The notes beneath the pieces were generated by a model. The model saw only the letters and a program-made list of their open reading frames with translations. It was not told where the DNA came from and did not search any database. Below are positions 33,319-43,172 of a DNA stretch of 64,000 bases, one piece after another. The position numbers and the translations under genes were made by a program. The stretch covers positions 1-64,000 of the forward strand of contig JBFWVM010000011.1 in NCBI GenBank assembly GCA_050246735.1, in the 5' to 3' direction. This stretch comes from Taklimakanibacter sp050246735. GTDB taxonomy: Bacteria; Pseudomonadota; Alphaproteobacteria; Rhizobiales; Aestuariivirgaceae. Numbering within the stretch: the stretch's first letter is position 1; each line of letters starts with the position of its first letter.

Positions 33319-34292
33319 AAGCGGCCTGGTATGAGAGGAACGGACCGGCGCGCGACGTGCTGATCCTCGGCGACCTGCCCGATCCCGACCCCGCGCCGGG
33401 CGAGGTGCTGGTGAAGCTCGGCGTCTCCGGCGTCAACCCCTCCGACGTGAAGAGCCGCATGGGCCGGCCCCTCGCGGCGCCCAGGATCGTGCCGCACAGC
33501 GACGGCGCCGGCACGGTCGCGGCGGTCGGCGCGGGCGTTTCCGCGTCGCGCATCGGCGAGCGCGTCTGGCTGTGGAACGGACAATGGCAGCGCGCCTTCG
33601 GCACCGCCGCCGAGCTCATTTCGCTGCCCGAGGCGCAGGCCGTGCCTCTCCCGCCGGGGATCGACTTCGCGGCCGGAGCCTGTCTCGGCATACCGGGCGT
33701 GACCGCCATGCATGCCGTCAATCTGCACGGCGAGATCGCCGGCAGGACCTTGCTGGTGACGGGCGCGGCCTCGGCCGTCGGCCATTACATCACCCAGATC
33801 GCGGCGGCGCGGGGCGCCCGCGTCATCGCCACCGCCTCGCAGGCGCGGACCGATCACGCTCTGAGCGCCGGCGCCGCCGCCGTCATCGACTACAGGAACG
33901 AGAACGTCGCGCGCCGCGTCCTCGACCTGACCGACGGCAAGGGCGCCGATGGCGTCATCGACATGGACTTCTCCACCACGGCGCCTTTGCTTTCGGGCGG
34001 CATATTGGCCCCGCACGGCAAGCTCGTGGGCTATGGCTCCAATATCCGCGGCCAGAATTCCATGCCTTTCGGGGACGTCCTGTTCAAGAGCCTCACCCTC
34101 CAGTTCTTCCTCGTCTATGAGCTGCTGCCGGCCGAACGCGAGGCGGCGCTGACGAATCTGCGAGTCATGCTCGAGCGCGGCGCGCTCGCCCACACGGTCG
34201 GCGCGCGCTTTCCGCTCGCCGATATCGCCGCCGCTCACGAGGCCGTCGAGAAGGGCCGCGTCCCCGGCAATGTCGTGCTCGACATCGCCTGA
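33315..34292 (+). CDS. Zinc-independent quinone oxidoreductase (MDR family)
   Basis: 325 residues of the medium-chain dehydrogenase/reductase superfamily, NADPH:quinone reductase type. The GroES-like N-terminus (VLVKLGVSGVNPSDVKSRMG) lacks zinc-ligand cysteines, and the Rossmann site is LLVTGAASAVGHYITQIAAARGA. Coupled to the dienelactone hydrolase by a 4-bp overlap. It probably reduces a quinone or an enone made in the same pathway. Its stop codon lies inside an 18-bp palindrome shared with the convergent gene. Confidence 0.9.
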   Translation: MKAAWYERNGPARDVLILGDLPDPDPAPGEVLVKLGVSGVNPSDVKSRMGRPLAAPRIVPHSDGAGTVAAVGAGVSASRIGERVWLWNGQWQRAFGTAAELISLPEAQAVPLPPGIDFAAGACLGIPGVTAMHAVNLHGEIAGRTLLVTGAASAVGHYITQIAAARGARVIATASQARTDHALSAGAAAVIDYRNENVARRVLDLTDGKGADGVIDMDFSTTAPLLSGGILAPHGKLVGYGSNIRGQNSMPFGDVLFKSLTLQFFLVYELLPAEREAALTNLRVMLERGALAHTVGARFPLADIAAAHEAVEKGRVPGNVVLDIA

Positions 34293-34301
34293 TCAGGCGA
34301 T
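34284..34301. other. Perfect 18-bp palindrome spanning two convergent stop codons
   Basis: ATCGCCTGA and its reverse complement meet at 34292/34293, so both genes end in Ile-Ala-stop with no spacer between them. The palindrome could form a short hairpin, but the lack of a loop and of T runs makes terminator activity doubtful. It may simply result from the two endings. Confidence 0.8.
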
Positions 34302-37300
34302 CGTCACTTTCGTGCCCGCAAGCCGCGGCGGCAGCATGGGCGCCGTGACGCGCTCGCCGAAATGCCGCCGCCGGCCGAAGGCGAGCCGCAGCAGCACGTT
34401 GGTATAGAGGCCGGGGCCTGAGGAATAGATGCGCCAGCCGCCGTCGACGGCGATGTCGCCCTTCATGACGCGCGCCCATTCGGCGCTCGCCCGGTAGCGG
34501 TCTGGGAATGCGGCGTCGCTGCTCGAGAAATAGGCGTTGCGCTGGCGCAGCGAGGCCTGGCCGAGCACATCGGTCACCGCGATCGGATTGACCTTGAGCA
34601 GCGCGTCCCACAGGGCTTCCGCATCGCCCAATGTCGCCATCGCCTCGGCATAGCGCAGATGGGCATGCGTATACATGAGGCCGATCTCGCGCCCGAAATT
34701 GGCGGCCGACTCGGCGCGGCGGAAGATGTGCTCGGGTCCGCCGCGATAGGTCACCGGCCGGTCCATGAGGCGGGCGCCGTCGGGGAACAGCAGGTGCTCG
34801 CGGATGATCCCGAGGTGATGCGCTGCCTGCTCTGGCGTGAACAGCCCCGAGAGGATGCCGCGCTGCATGGGCAGCAGGGAATATCTGAGGCCGGTGCGCC
34901 GGTCGCTCGGATGCAGCAGGAGCTCCGGCCGGTCCTGTCCGTCCCGGAAGACGGCATAGCCCGCGACGGTGCCGTCGGCGATCAGGTGCCGGTTGAAGTC
35001 GCGCCGCATCTCGTCGGCAAGCCGGGCGTGCCGTTCCGCTTCATCGCCGCGCCGCGCCCGTCTCAGCACGTCGGCATAGCGCATCAGTTGATGATAGAGC
35101 AGCGCCACCGTCCAGCTGCTCACCATGTGATCGCGCAAGGCGGGATCGGCGGGCTGGAGCGAGTCGTTCCAGTCGCCCTCGCCATAGCGGATGAGCCTGG
35201 TGCCTGGGATGAAGCGCGCCTGCGCCGTGGCGATGAGCTTCTCGACATGCCGGGCGACCGTGTCGCGGCGCTCCGTGCGCGCCAGGGTCTCCTCGTCGCG
35301 CCAGGCGACCTCTTCGTCGAGGAAGGCGAGGTCGTTCGTCCATTCGACGTAGTCGCACAGCGCCTTGAGCGGCCAGACCACGACGTCGCCATGGGCATGC
35401 TTGTCCTGGATGTTGGAATAGGGCTCGAGCATGAACCATTGCGGCCAGTCGCCGCGCGTCTCGTATTGCTGGGCGAAGACGATCCGCAGGATCTCCTTCA
35501 CCGGAGCGTCGTGCTCGAGCGACAGCAGGAACTCGACCGGTCCCTGGCAGACGTCGCGCGTTCCCCAGGCCGCGCCCGTATACTGCTCGAGGCCGTGCGG
35601 CACCGTGAGATGGATCATCGCATTATGCGCGAGCCACGGGAACGCGGTGTCGAGCGCCTGCGCGCCGGCATCGTCGCCCTCGATGCGCAGCCCCCGCGTC
35701 ACATGGGTCCAGTAGCGCTCGGCCGGCTCCAGCATCGCTTCGCCGTCGACGCCCGCGGCATATTTCGCCGCGAGCCGCTCCGCTTCCTTCTCGTCGGTGA
35801 GCGAGCCGGTGACCGCAAAGCTGAGCTCCCGCGTCGGGCGCGAGCGCAGGGCCACATAGGCGCCGCCGCGAAACACGCCGTCGGCGTAAAGCAGCTCGTC
35901 GCCGCCGACCGCCTCGACCGCCTCCGGCGTGCCGGTCACCAGATGATAGAGCGATCGCGGATAGCGCTGGCCCCACAGGAACTGCGGGTCGGGCCGGAAG
36001 CGGATGCGCTTCCCGTCCCGGTCGATCTCGATCCGGCCGCGATGGGCGAGCTCGTGCTCGCCGAGGACCAGGTGTCCGAAGACGAGGAAGCGGCAGGCCT
36101 CGCCCTCGACCGCGATGCGCCACTGTATCGCCGGATCGTCGCCGGCGGCGATCGCCTCGACGGTGATGGTGCGGCCGTCCGCCCGATAGATCCAGCGGCT
36201 GTCGCTCAAGGCCATTTCGAAGGCCGCGGGCACGGTGAGCAGCCGCCAGCCCTGCCCCAGATCGGCAAGGATGCGCAGGCCGCTGGCGCGCGTGATGTTG
36301 TATGGGTCGCGCGATATCGAGAAGAGCTTGTGGAAGGAGGTGTTGCCGATGGTGAGCTGCGCGCCGAAGATGCCGTGCATCCACAGGGTGGCGCAGAGCG
36401 TCGTCCCGTCGAGCAGCATGCCCTGCCCGCTGCGCACGAGCGTGCCATGGCGGCGGGTGACGAGCCGCTCCTTGGCGGCGAGCACCACATGGCGGTTATG
36501 CGCTCCCTCGGGCACGAAGAAGGACAGGAGCTCTCCGTCGCGACGCTCCTCGTGCAGCCGGTCGCGATAGCGGCGCTTCACCTCGGCATCGTCCAGCGGA
36601 TCGCATTCGAGCGGCGGCGCATCCTGGAGCAGGCTGCGCGCCGGCGTCGTGACGGCAATGGCTTCCGGCGCGAAGCCGGCCGAGGCGGCTCTGACCTGAT
36701 CGAGCTTCGCCAGATCGGCGTCGCCCGAAGCGTCAGCGTGATCGGGTTCATGAAGACCGAAGAAGGTCCAGCCGGCGGACGCGCCGGGCTTGAGGATCAT
36801 GGTGCGCGACTGCAGCGCGGCGCAGGCGGCCTCATGCTGGAGCCTCTCGCTCGGCAGGGCGCCGCCATTGGCGAGATCGATCGTTTCCCGGTCGCGGTAA
36901 TGCGGACCGAAAACCTGCCGCGCGTCGGTCGCGAAGCCCGTGGCGCCATCGAGACAGCCCTGCATGACCCATGGCCAGCGTCCGCCCTGCGCCAGGTTCT
37001 GCCGGCTCATGATGACCGGCCCCAGACGCTCGTCGCGGGCGACATGGTGATCGATATATTGCGAGACATAGGCCTCGTTGTTGGCGAGGAAGCCGCGGTC
37101 GCCGAGACCCAGATCCTGGACGAGGAGGGAATCGCAGGTGATCTCGGCCTCTCCCTGATGGACGGCCTCGACATGCCACAGCCAGACATTGCTGGCGGCC
37201 GCGAGCCACAGCGTGGCGCGATGCCGGATCCCGTCCGTCTCGCCCTCCCAGACGAAACGGTCGGCCCCGGCGCCGAACCGGGAACGCGCCTCGGGCCCGA

Positions 37301-37544
37301 CGATCTCGATGAGTCGCTGCGTCTTCCCGCCGATGCGCAGATAGAGCCGTCCGATGCCGCCGTGAAGAGGCGAGCCCGGCACCTGGTTGAGCATGATGCG
37401 GCCGCGCTCGCTCTGGTGCTCGAAGGCGAAGAGCGCGCCGTTGGGCAGCACGCGGACCGAGAGGCCGGTATCGTTCCTGACCTCGAGACAATGGAGATCG
37501 TCTTCGCGCGGCGTCGTGAAGCTGGCGGGTGCGTCGGATGTCAT
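34293..37544 (-). CDS. GH94-like glycoside phosphorylase / cellobiose-phosphorylase-like protein
   Basis: 1083 residues. N-terminal beta-sandwich segments with the DTGLSVRVLPNGALFAFEH opening precede an (alpha/alpha)6-barrel region that carries the COG3459/GH94 landmarks: AWGTRDVCQGPVEFLL, YETRGDWPQWFML, and YGEGDWNDSL near residues 785-795, whose WND aspartate is the predicted catalytic acid. GH94 enzymes cleave beta-glucosides by phosphorolysis, releasing a sugar-1-phosphate. The size exceeds simple cellobiose phosphorylases (~800) and fits longer uncharacterised members found in alphaproteobacteria. No signal peptide, so a cytoplasmic disaccharide is the likely substrate. It is convergent with the quinone reductase gene, with no gap. 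Substrate unknown. Confidence 0.82.
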   Translation of the reverse strand: MTSDAPASFTTPREDDLHCLEVRNDTGLSVRVLPNGALFAFEHQSERGRIMLNQVPGSPLHGGIGRLYLRIGGKTQRLIEIVGPEARSRFGAGADRFVWEGETDGIRHRATLWLAAASNVWLWHVEAVHQGEAEITCDSLLVQDLGLGDRGFLANNEAYVSQYIDHHVARDERLGPVIMSRQNLAQGGRWPWVMQGCLDGATGFATDARQVFGPHYRDRETIDLANGGALPSERLQHEAACAALQSRTMILKPGASAGWTFFGLHEPDHADASGDADLAKLDQVRAASAGFAPEAIAVTTPARSLLQDAPPLECDPLDDAEVKRRYRDRLHEERRDGELLSFFVPEGAHNRHVVLAAKERLVTRRHGTLVRSGQGMLLDGTTLCATLWMHGIFGAQLTIGNTSFHKLFSISRDPYNITRASGLRILADLGQGWRLLTVPAAFEMALSDSRWIYRADGRTITVEAIAAGDDPAIQWRIAVEGEACRFLVFGHLVLGEHELAHRGRIEIDRDGKRIRFRPDPQFLWGQRYPRSLYHLVTGTPEAVEAVGGDELLYADGVFRGGAYVALRSRPTRELSFAVTGSLTDEKEAERLAAKYAAGVDGEAMLEPAERYWTHVTRGLRIEGDDAGAQALDTAFPWLAHNAMIHLTVPHGLEQYTGAAWGTRDVCQGPVEFLLSLEHDAPVKEILRIVFAQQYETRGDWPQWFMLEPYSNIQDKHAHGDVVVWPLKALCDYVEWTNDLAFLDEEVAWRDEETLARTERRDTVARHVEKLIATAQARFIPGTRLIRYGEGDWNDSLQPADPALRDHMVSSWTVALLYHQLMRYADVLRRARRGDEAERHARLADEMRRDFNRHLIADGTVAGYAVFRDGQDRPELLLHPSDRRTGLRYSLLPMQRGILSGLFTPEQAAHHLGIIREHLLFPDGARLMDRPVTYRGGPEHIFRRAESAANFGREIGLMYTHAHLRYAEAMATLGDAEALWDALLKVNPIAVTDVLGQASLRQRNAYFSSSDAAFPDRYRASAEWARVMKGDIAVDGGWRIYSSGPGLYTNVLLRLAFGRRRHFGERVTAPMLPPRLAGTKVTIA

Positions 37545-37665
37545 GCGGCCTCTCTCGGTTCATGCCAGCCCGGCCGGACAAGGAGCGCAGGAGCGCCTGC
37601 TTGTCAATTGCCGGATGAATGGAACTCGCTCACGCCCGCCTGCGGCGAGCGTAGCTGACGCGATG

Positions 37666-38328
37666 TCACGCGCCGATCGCCTCGACATAGCGGTGGAAGG
37701 CCTCGACCTCGCCGGCGAGCGGCTCGCGGCCGGTGAAGCTGCGCAGATAGGCCGGCACCAGCGCCATGCGTTCGGCCGTCGGCTCGACGATCTCCAGCGA
37801 GTAATAGCCGATCTGCATGAAATAGAGGACGCGGGCCCGGACGAAGGCGTCGACCTCGCCATAGCCGTAGCGCGCGAACATGTCGCGAATGGCAGCGATC
37901 CGTTCGGTGTCGGCGGCGTCGATGATCCCGTGCACCTGCGGCGAGCTGCGCGCCCAGGCGCGGATGGCGAAATCGAGCCGCGGCTGGAACAGGTTCTCGT
38001 CCACCCAGCATTCGAAGACATTGAGCACCGCCTGCGTCACCGAGGGTGCCGGGCGTTTGGCCCGTTCGATGATGAAGCGCGTGTTCTTGTTGCGCCAATG
38101 CTCCAGAAGCTGGTCGAGCAGGTCCTGGCGGCTCCTGAAATACCAGTAGAAGCTCGACCGCGACACGCCGAGCTTGTGGCCGAGGGGCAGGATGCGCACG
38201 CCCTCGACTCCTTCCGAGATGAGCGTGTCGAGCGCCAGATTGAGCCAGTCTTCCCGTGTCGCCTTTACATTGCCGGCCGGGGAGAGCCTTTGGGCTTCGG
38301 GTTTTGCCACGCGGATGATCCTCGTCAT
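37666..38328 (-). CDS. TetR-family regulator of the sarcosine-oxidase operon
   Basis: 220 residues with a TetR-type helix-turn-helix (LALDTLISEGVEGVRILPLGHKLGVSRSSFYWYFRSRQDLLDQLL, residues 30-75). It overlaps the soxG stop by four bases (ATGA), so it is the last gene of the dmg-soxBDAG operon and probably its autogenous repressor. Two matching 6-4-6 inverted repeats in the promoter region at 45625-45706 are the likely targets. Ligand unknown; an N-methylated amino acid is the natural guess. Confidence 0.92.
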   Translation of the reverse strand: MTRIIRVAKPEAQRLSPAGNVKATREDWLNLALDTLISEGVEGVRILPLGHKLGVSRSSFYWYFRSRQDLLDQLLEHWRNKNTRFIIERAKRPAPSVTQAVLNVFECWVDENLFQPRLDFAIRAWARSSPQVHGIIDAADTERIAAIRDMFARYGYGEVDAFVRARVLYFMQIGYYSLEIVEPTAERMALVPAYLRSFTGREPLAGEVEAFHRYVEAIGA

Positions 38329-38858
38329 GCGCCGTACAAGTCCGGTATCCGTTCGAGCCAGGTCCACAGATAGGGCGCGAGGCCGCGATCCACATGGATG
38401 CGCAGACGATCGGCATGGCCATGGCGGCAGCACAGCACGCTCACCCCGGCGAAGAGGATGGCGGCGCCGGGCGTGGCCCCCCGGCCGTCGAGCGAGGTCG
38501 CGCGCGCCCAGAGCACGCCCAGCCTTTCGCCCTCGATCTCGATCATGTGGAAGCCGGCGTCGCAGGAGCTGACCGCGAAGCCCTGGCCGTGCCAGCCCGG
38601 CTCGATCACGAAAGGCGTTTCCGAGACCGCCAGCACGCGGTCGCGCGCGGCGTGCAACGCATAGCGTCCGCCGGAAGCGATCGAAAGCGCCCCCGCCGCC
38701 CCCGCCTCGGTGCCGGAGCGCCTCGCCCAGGCCGCGATATCGCCGCTTACCAGCTGCTGGCTGAAGCCCGAAAGCGAGCGGACCACGAGGCCCGGCGCGA
38801 CGATGACGGCTCTTTCCCAATCGGGCACGGCCGACCATTTCTCGGCAAGGTCACGCAT
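38325..38858 (-). CDS. soxG: Sarcosine oxidase gamma subunit
   Basis: 177 residues, the usual size of SoxG. The central GRYALHAARDRVLAVSETPFVIEPGWHGQGFAVSSCDAGFHMIEIEG and its end with LERIPDLYGA match the gamma subunit, which holds the heterotetramer together. The start at 38858 overlaps the soxA stop by eight bases, and its stop overlaps the tetR start by four. Some 31 codons of extra frame upstream lie inside soxA and are not used. Moderately diverged but clear from its position. Confidence 0.87.
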   Translation of the reverse strand: MRDLAEKWSAVPDWERAVIVAPGLVVRSLSGFSQQLVSGDIAAWARRSGTEAGAAGALSIASGGRYALHAARDRVLAVSETPFVIEPGWHGQGFAVSSCDAGFHMIEIEGERLGVLWARATSLDGRGATPGAAILFAGVSVLCCRHGHADRLRIHVDRGLAPYLWTWLERIPDLYGA

Positions 38859-41634
38859 TGAGCCGTTCTCCCTTGGGGTCGAAGGCGCAGGGCGGCGTGA
38901 TCGTCGCACGCCGGACCGCCCCCAGGTGCCGGATGTCGATCGTCTCGCCATGGCGCGAGTGGCCGCGCTCGATGAGGCCGAGGGCGATCGGCCGCTCGAG
39001 CGTCGGGCTCATATGGCTCGTCGTCACGAAGCCCTGGCTCCTGACCCTGCCGCCGGCGCGGGTGACGCCGTGGGCGCCGGGCGCCAGCGGCGGCTCGCCT
39101 TGCGCGACCGCGAGGCCGACGAGCTGCAGGCGATCCTCTTTCAGGGCGACCTCGGTGAACAGCGACCGCCGCCCGACATAGTCGTCGCGGCGCCTGGCGC
39201 GCGGTCCCGCGACTCCGAGGTCGTGCGGCATCGTGGTGCCGTCCGTGTCCTTGCCGATGACGATATAGCCCTTCTCGGCCCTGAGGATCATCAGCGCCTC
39301 GACGCCGATCGTCACCGCATCGAGCTGCCGGCCTTCCTCCTCGAGGCGGGCCCAGAGCGCCTCGGCCCGGTCGGCGCGCACCGACAGCTCGTAGCTGCGG
39401 TCGCCGGTGAAGCTGACGCGTGCGATGCGCAGCCTGTCCGGGCCGAACCGGCCTTCCGCCACCGCCATATGCGGCAGGTCGTGGTCGTCCAGCGAAACGC
39501 CGGGATCGAGTGCCGCCAGGAGATGCCGGGACCGGGGGCCGGAGAGCGTCAGCGTCGCCATGCCGGCGGTGACGTCGTGGATATGGACCGCGTCGCGGCC
39601 GAAACGGTCCTGCCGCCATTCCTCGAGCCGCGCGTGGACGGCCGCCACATGCGACGACGAGCAGGAGACGACGAAGCGATGCTCGTCGAGCCGGACCAGG
39701 ACACCGTCATCGAAGACGACGCCCGATTCCGCCAGCATGAAGCCATAGCGGCAGCGGCCCGGCCTGAGCGTCGACATGGTGTTGTAGTAGATGAAGTCGA
39801 CGAACTCGGCGGCGCGCGGGCCCATCACCTCGATCTTGCCGAGGGTCGAGCCGTCGAACAGCGCGACCGACCGGCGCGCTTGCCGCGCCTCCGCCCGGAT
39901 CGCGCTCTCGGCATCGCCGCGGCCGTAATGGGCGGGACGCAGCCAGCCGCCATATTCCTGGAAGACGGCGCCGCTCGCCCGGTGCATGGTTTCGAGCGGC
40001 AGCCGGCGCACCGGCGCCAACAGCTCGCCACCGGCAATGCCGGCGAAGCTCGTGAACGGCACCGGCGTGTAAGGCGGCCGATAGGTCGTCGTGCCGGTTT
40101 CCGAGATCGGGCGCCCGGCAAGGCCGGACAGCAAAGCGAGACCGGCGAGGTTCGACGTCTTGCCCTGGTCCGTCGCCATGCCGAGCGTCGTGTAGCGCTT
40201 GAGATGCTCGACCGAGACGAAGTTCTCGCGCGCCGCGAGCTCAACGTCCTTCGCCGTCACGTCGCTCTGATAGTCGATCCATATGCGGCCCTTCGCTCCG
40301 GCCTTGGGCCAGACCGCCATAACCCCATCCGTGGCTTCGGCGCCGGCCGCCGCGCCGACGACGGACAGTCCGTCGATCGGATCGCCCGGCACAAAGGCGG
40401 CTCGTCTCTCGTCCCAGCGCGGCTTGCCGCGTGCCTGGGCATAGAGATGGAGGGTCGGCGTCTTGCCGCCCGAGACGAGCACGGCATCCGCCGCAAGCGA
40501 GATGCCGTCATCGAGCATCACGCCGTCGACGCGCATCGTCCCTCGCGCCGAAGCGATCCTTCTGCCTTCGAGCCGTCGAACGCCTTGCGGCACGGCTGGC
40601 AGCGATGATGCGCGGGCGTCGACGAGCACCACGTCGGCAGCGGCCTCGGCCAGCGCGCCGGCGACGACATAGGCGCTGTCGTTATTGGTGGCGACGACGA
40701 TGCGCCGGCCGACACCGACGCCATGGCGCCGCAAATAGACAAGGGCGGCCTCCGCCGACATGACGCCGGGCAGATCATTGTCGATAAAGGGCAAGGGCCT
40801 CTCGATGGCGCCCGTTGCCAGGACGATCTCGCGTGGCCGGACGCGCCACAGCGTATCGGGACGGCCGTCATGGTGGCGCTGATTGAGCGCAACCAGATGA
40901 TGATCATAGATGCCGAAGGCTGTCGTCGAGACGAGGATCGCATGCCCTGCCTGCGTGAGCGCGGAAACCGTCCCTTCCGCCCACACATGGCCCGGAATGC
41001 CGTCGATCTCGCTGTCGCGGTGAAGCAGGGAGCCGCCCGGGGCGAATTGCTCGTCGACCAGCATCACCGACTTGCCCGCGCCGGCGGCGCGCTTTGCCGC
41101 TGTGAGACCGGCGAACCCCGCCCCGACGACGAGCATATCGCAGTGATGATTGATCTGCGCCGCGGGAGCCTTTGCCGTCCAGGCCGGGTCGACCTTGCCC
41201 AGGCCGGCCATGGCGCGGATCCGGGCTTCGTATCGGCGCCAGTCCGGCCACATGAAGGTCTTGTAGTAGAAGGCCGCGGGAATGAAGCGCGCCAGGCGAT
41301 CAAGGAAGGCGTGGCGGTCATGCGCGGCGTCCGGCGCCGAATTGACGCTCCGCGCGATCAGTCCTTGTTGCGCGAGTTCGGTCGTCGCACGAATATTCGG
41401 ACCCATCCCGGCGATGTCGACCAGAGCGTTCGGCTCCTCGACGCCGGCGCCCCAGATGCCGCGCGGCCGGTGATATTTGAAGCTGCGCCCGACGACCGCG
41501 ACGTCGTTGGCGAGCAGCGCCGAGGCGATCGTGTCGCCCGCGTAAGCCTGGATCTCGCGGCCGTCGAAGCTGAAGGAGAGCGGACGGGAGCGGTCGATGG
41601 CGCTGCCACCCGCGGCGAGACGCATGGCGCTCAT
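38851..41634 (-). CDS. soxA: Sarcosine oxidase alpha subunit
   Basis: 927 residues, close to the family's usual ~960-1000. The NAD-binding part has the dinucleotide site VVGAGFAGLTAAKRAA near residue 165-180, and the C-terminal half (after about residue 540) is a GcvT-like folate-binding domain. The alpha subunit carries NAD+ and tetrahydrofolate and turns the demethylated methyl group into 5,10-methylene-THF while glycine and peroxide are formed. Start 41634 overlaps the soxD stop (ATGA), making translational coupling likely. Confidence 0.93.
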   Translation of the reverse strand: MSAMRLAAGGSAIDRSRPLSFSFDGREIQAYAGDTIASALLANDVAVVGRSFKYHRPRGIWGAGVEEPNALVDIAGMGPNIRATTELAQQGLIARSVNSAPDAAHDRHAFLDRLARFIPAAFYYKTFMWPDWRRYEARIRAMAGLGKVDPAWTAKAPAAQINHHCDMLVVGAGFAGLTAAKRAAGAGKSVMLVDEQFAPGGSLLHRDSEIDGIPGHVWAEGTVSALTQAGHAILVSTTAFGIYDHHLVALNQRHHDGRPDTLWRVRPREIVLATGAIERPLPFIDNDLPGVMSAEAALVYLRRHGVGVGRRIVVATNNDSAYVVAGALAEAAADVVLVDARASSLPAVPQGVRRLEGRRIASARGTMRVDGVMLDDGISLAADAVLVSGGKTPTLHLYAQARGKPRWDERRAAFVPGDPIDGLSVVGAAAGAEATDGVMAVWPKAGAKGRIWIDYQSDVTAKDVELAARENFVSVEHLKRYTTLGMATDQGKTSNLAGLALLSGLAGRPISETGTTTYRPPYTPVPFTSFAGIAGGELLAPVRRLPLETMHRASGAVFQEYGGWLRPAHYGRGDAESAIRAEARQARRSVALFDGSTLGKIEVMGPRAAEFVDFIYYNTMSTLRPGRCRYGFMLAESGVVFDDGVLVRLDEHRFVVSCSSSHVAAVHARLEEWRQDRFGRDAVHIHDVTAGMATLTLSGPRSRHLLAALDPGVSLDDHDLPHMAVAEGRFGPDRLRIARVSFTGDRSYELSVRADRAEALWARLEEEGRQLDAVTIGVEALMILRAEKGYIVIGKDTDGTTMPHDLGVAGPRARRRDDYVGRRSLFTEVALKEDRLQLVGLAVAQGEPPLAPGAHGVTRAGGRVRSQGFVTTSHMSPTLERPIALGLIERGHSRHGETIDIRHLGAVRRATITPPCAFDPKGERLNA

Positions 41635-41900
41635 CCGGCTGCGTCCGGTTCGGCGAGGGCCGTCGCGGCGAAGACCTCGTGGCTGAGGCTGTCGCGCTCC
41701 ATCACGAAGAACTCGCCGCACGCCATGTGCAGCCAGACCTCGCGCGTCCGGCCTTTCGGGTTGGTCCGCATATAGAGATAGTCGGCCCAGCGCTTGGCCT
41801 GCACGTCGGTGCCGTCGGGGCGCCGATTGCCGGCTTCGCCGCCATAGTGGAATTCGCTCTCCGCCCGCGGGCCGCAGAAAGGACAGGTGAAGATCTGCAT
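41631..41900 (-). CDS. soxD: Sarcosine oxidase delta subunit
   Basis: 89 residues. The zinc site of SoxD is visible: CPFCGPR near residues 6-12, and HMACGEFF with the remaining His and Cys near 62-69. The subunit binds Zn and joins SoxA to SoxB. Start 41900 is the only one that yields the family N-terminus (QIFTCPFCG). Located between soxB and soxA in the standard order. Confidence 0.92.
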   Translation of the reverse strand: MQIFTCPFCGPRAESEFHYGGEAGNRRPDGTDVQAKRWADYLYMRTNPKGRTREVWLHMACGEFFVMERDSLSHEVFAATALAEPDAAG

Positions 41901-41914
41901 ATGACGCCTCCGTC

Positions 41915-43168
41915 CTAATGGGCGATGCCGGAGCCGGCCGCCTCGTCGATGAGGCGCCCGGCCGCGAAGCGGTCGAGATCGAAGGGGCGGCTGATGTCGT
42001 GATGCTCGCCGGTGGCCAGAAGATGCGCGAGCAGCGTGCCGCCCGCCGGAATGGCCTTGAAGCCGCCGGTGCCCCAGCCGCAATTGAGGAACAGTCCGGG
42101 CAATGGCGAGGGCCCGATGATCGGCGACGAATCCGGCACCACGTCGACGATGCCGGCCCATTGCCGCATCAGCTTGAGCTGGCCGAAGGCCGGGAACATC
42201 TCGAGGAGGCCCGCGACGACGCCTTCGAGCACCGGCAGGTTGCCGCGCTGGCCATAGGAGGGGATGCGGTCGAGCCCACCGCCGACGACCATCTCGCCCT
42301 TGTCCGACTGGCTGACATAGACGCCGGTGCCGGGCGACAGGACGACCGTGTCGAGGATCGGCTTAACCGGCTCCGACACGCAGGCCTGCAGCGCATAGGA
42401 ATTGATCGGCAGCCGGAAGCCCGCCTTGCCGGCGAGCACCGAGGAATGGCCGGCGACCGCCATGCCGACGCGCTCGGCGCCGATCGCGCCGCGGCTCGTC
42501 ACCACGCCGCGGCAGCGTCCGCCTTCGACGATGAAGCTCTCGACCTCGCAGTTCTGGATGATGTCGACGCCGAGCCCGCTCGCGGCGCGCGCATAGCCCC
42601 AGGCCACCGCATCGTGGCGCGCGGTCCCGGCCCGGCCCTGCCAGACGCCGCCGAAGACCGGGAAGCGCGCCTCTGCCGAGACATCGAGGAGCGGCGCCGC
42701 CGCGCGCACTTTCTCGACGGACCACAGCTCGGCGTCAGTGCCGTTGATCTGCATGGCGTTGACGGTGCGCGCCGCGATCTCCATCTCGACCTGGCTGTGG
42801 CACAGCGAGATCATGCCGCGCTGCGAGAGCATGATGTTGTAGTTGAGCTCCCGCGCCAGCCCTTCATAGAGGCGATGCGCGAGCCCGTAGAGCGCGACGC
42901 TTTCCGGATAGTAGTAGTTGGAGCGCACCACGGTGGTGTTGCGCCCGGTATTGCCGCCGCCGATCCAGCCTTTCTCCAGCACGGCGACATTGCCGATCCC
43001 GTGCGTCCTGGCGAGATAATAGGCGGTGGCGAGGCCGTGGCCGCCGCCGCCGATGACGATCACGTCATAGGCCTTTTTCGGCTCGGGCGACCGCCAGGCG
43101 GGCGCCCAGCCCTTCTGGCCGGCGAGCCCTTCCTTGATGAGCGCGAAAGCGGAATAGCGGCGCGTCAT
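41915..43168 (-). CDS. soxB: Sarcosine oxidase beta subunit
   Basis: 417 residues, full length. FAD is held at VIVIGGGGHGLATAYYLARTHG (residues 40-61) and covalent FMN attachment normally uses a conserved histidine in this family. The sequence KGWIGGGNTGRNTTVVRSNYYYP is a SoxB hallmark, and the C-terminus keeps NCGWGTGGFKAIPAG. It oxidises the methylamine nitrogen of sarcosine. It starts 4 bp after the upstream dehydrogenase-like gene's stop. Confidence 0.93.
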   Translation of the reverse strand: MTRRYSAFALIKEGLAGQKGWAPAWRSPEPKKAYDVIVIGGGGHGLATAYYLARTHGIGNVAVLEKGWIGGGNTGRNTTVVRSNYYYPESVALYGLAHRLYEGLARELNYNIMLSQRGMISLCHSQVEMEIAARTVNAMQINGTDAELWSVEKVRAAAPLLDVSAEARFPVFGGVWQGRAGTARHDAVAWGYARAASGLGVDIIQNCEVESFIVEGGRCRGVVTSRGAIGAERVGMAVAGHSSVLAGKAGFRLPINSYALQACVSEPVKPILDTVVLSPGTGVYVSQSDKGEMVVGGGLDRIPSYGQRGNLPVLEGVVAGLLEMFPAFGQLKLMRQWAGIVDVVPDSSPIIGPSPLPGLFLNCGWGTGGFKAIPAGGTLLAHLLATGEHHDISRPFDLDRFAAGRLIDEAAGSGIAH

Positions 43169-43172
43169 GCGG

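Noticed and set aside
34659..37658. 999-codon frame opposite the GH94-like gene
   Set aside because: The minus strand has coherent GH94 motifs; the plus frame has none.
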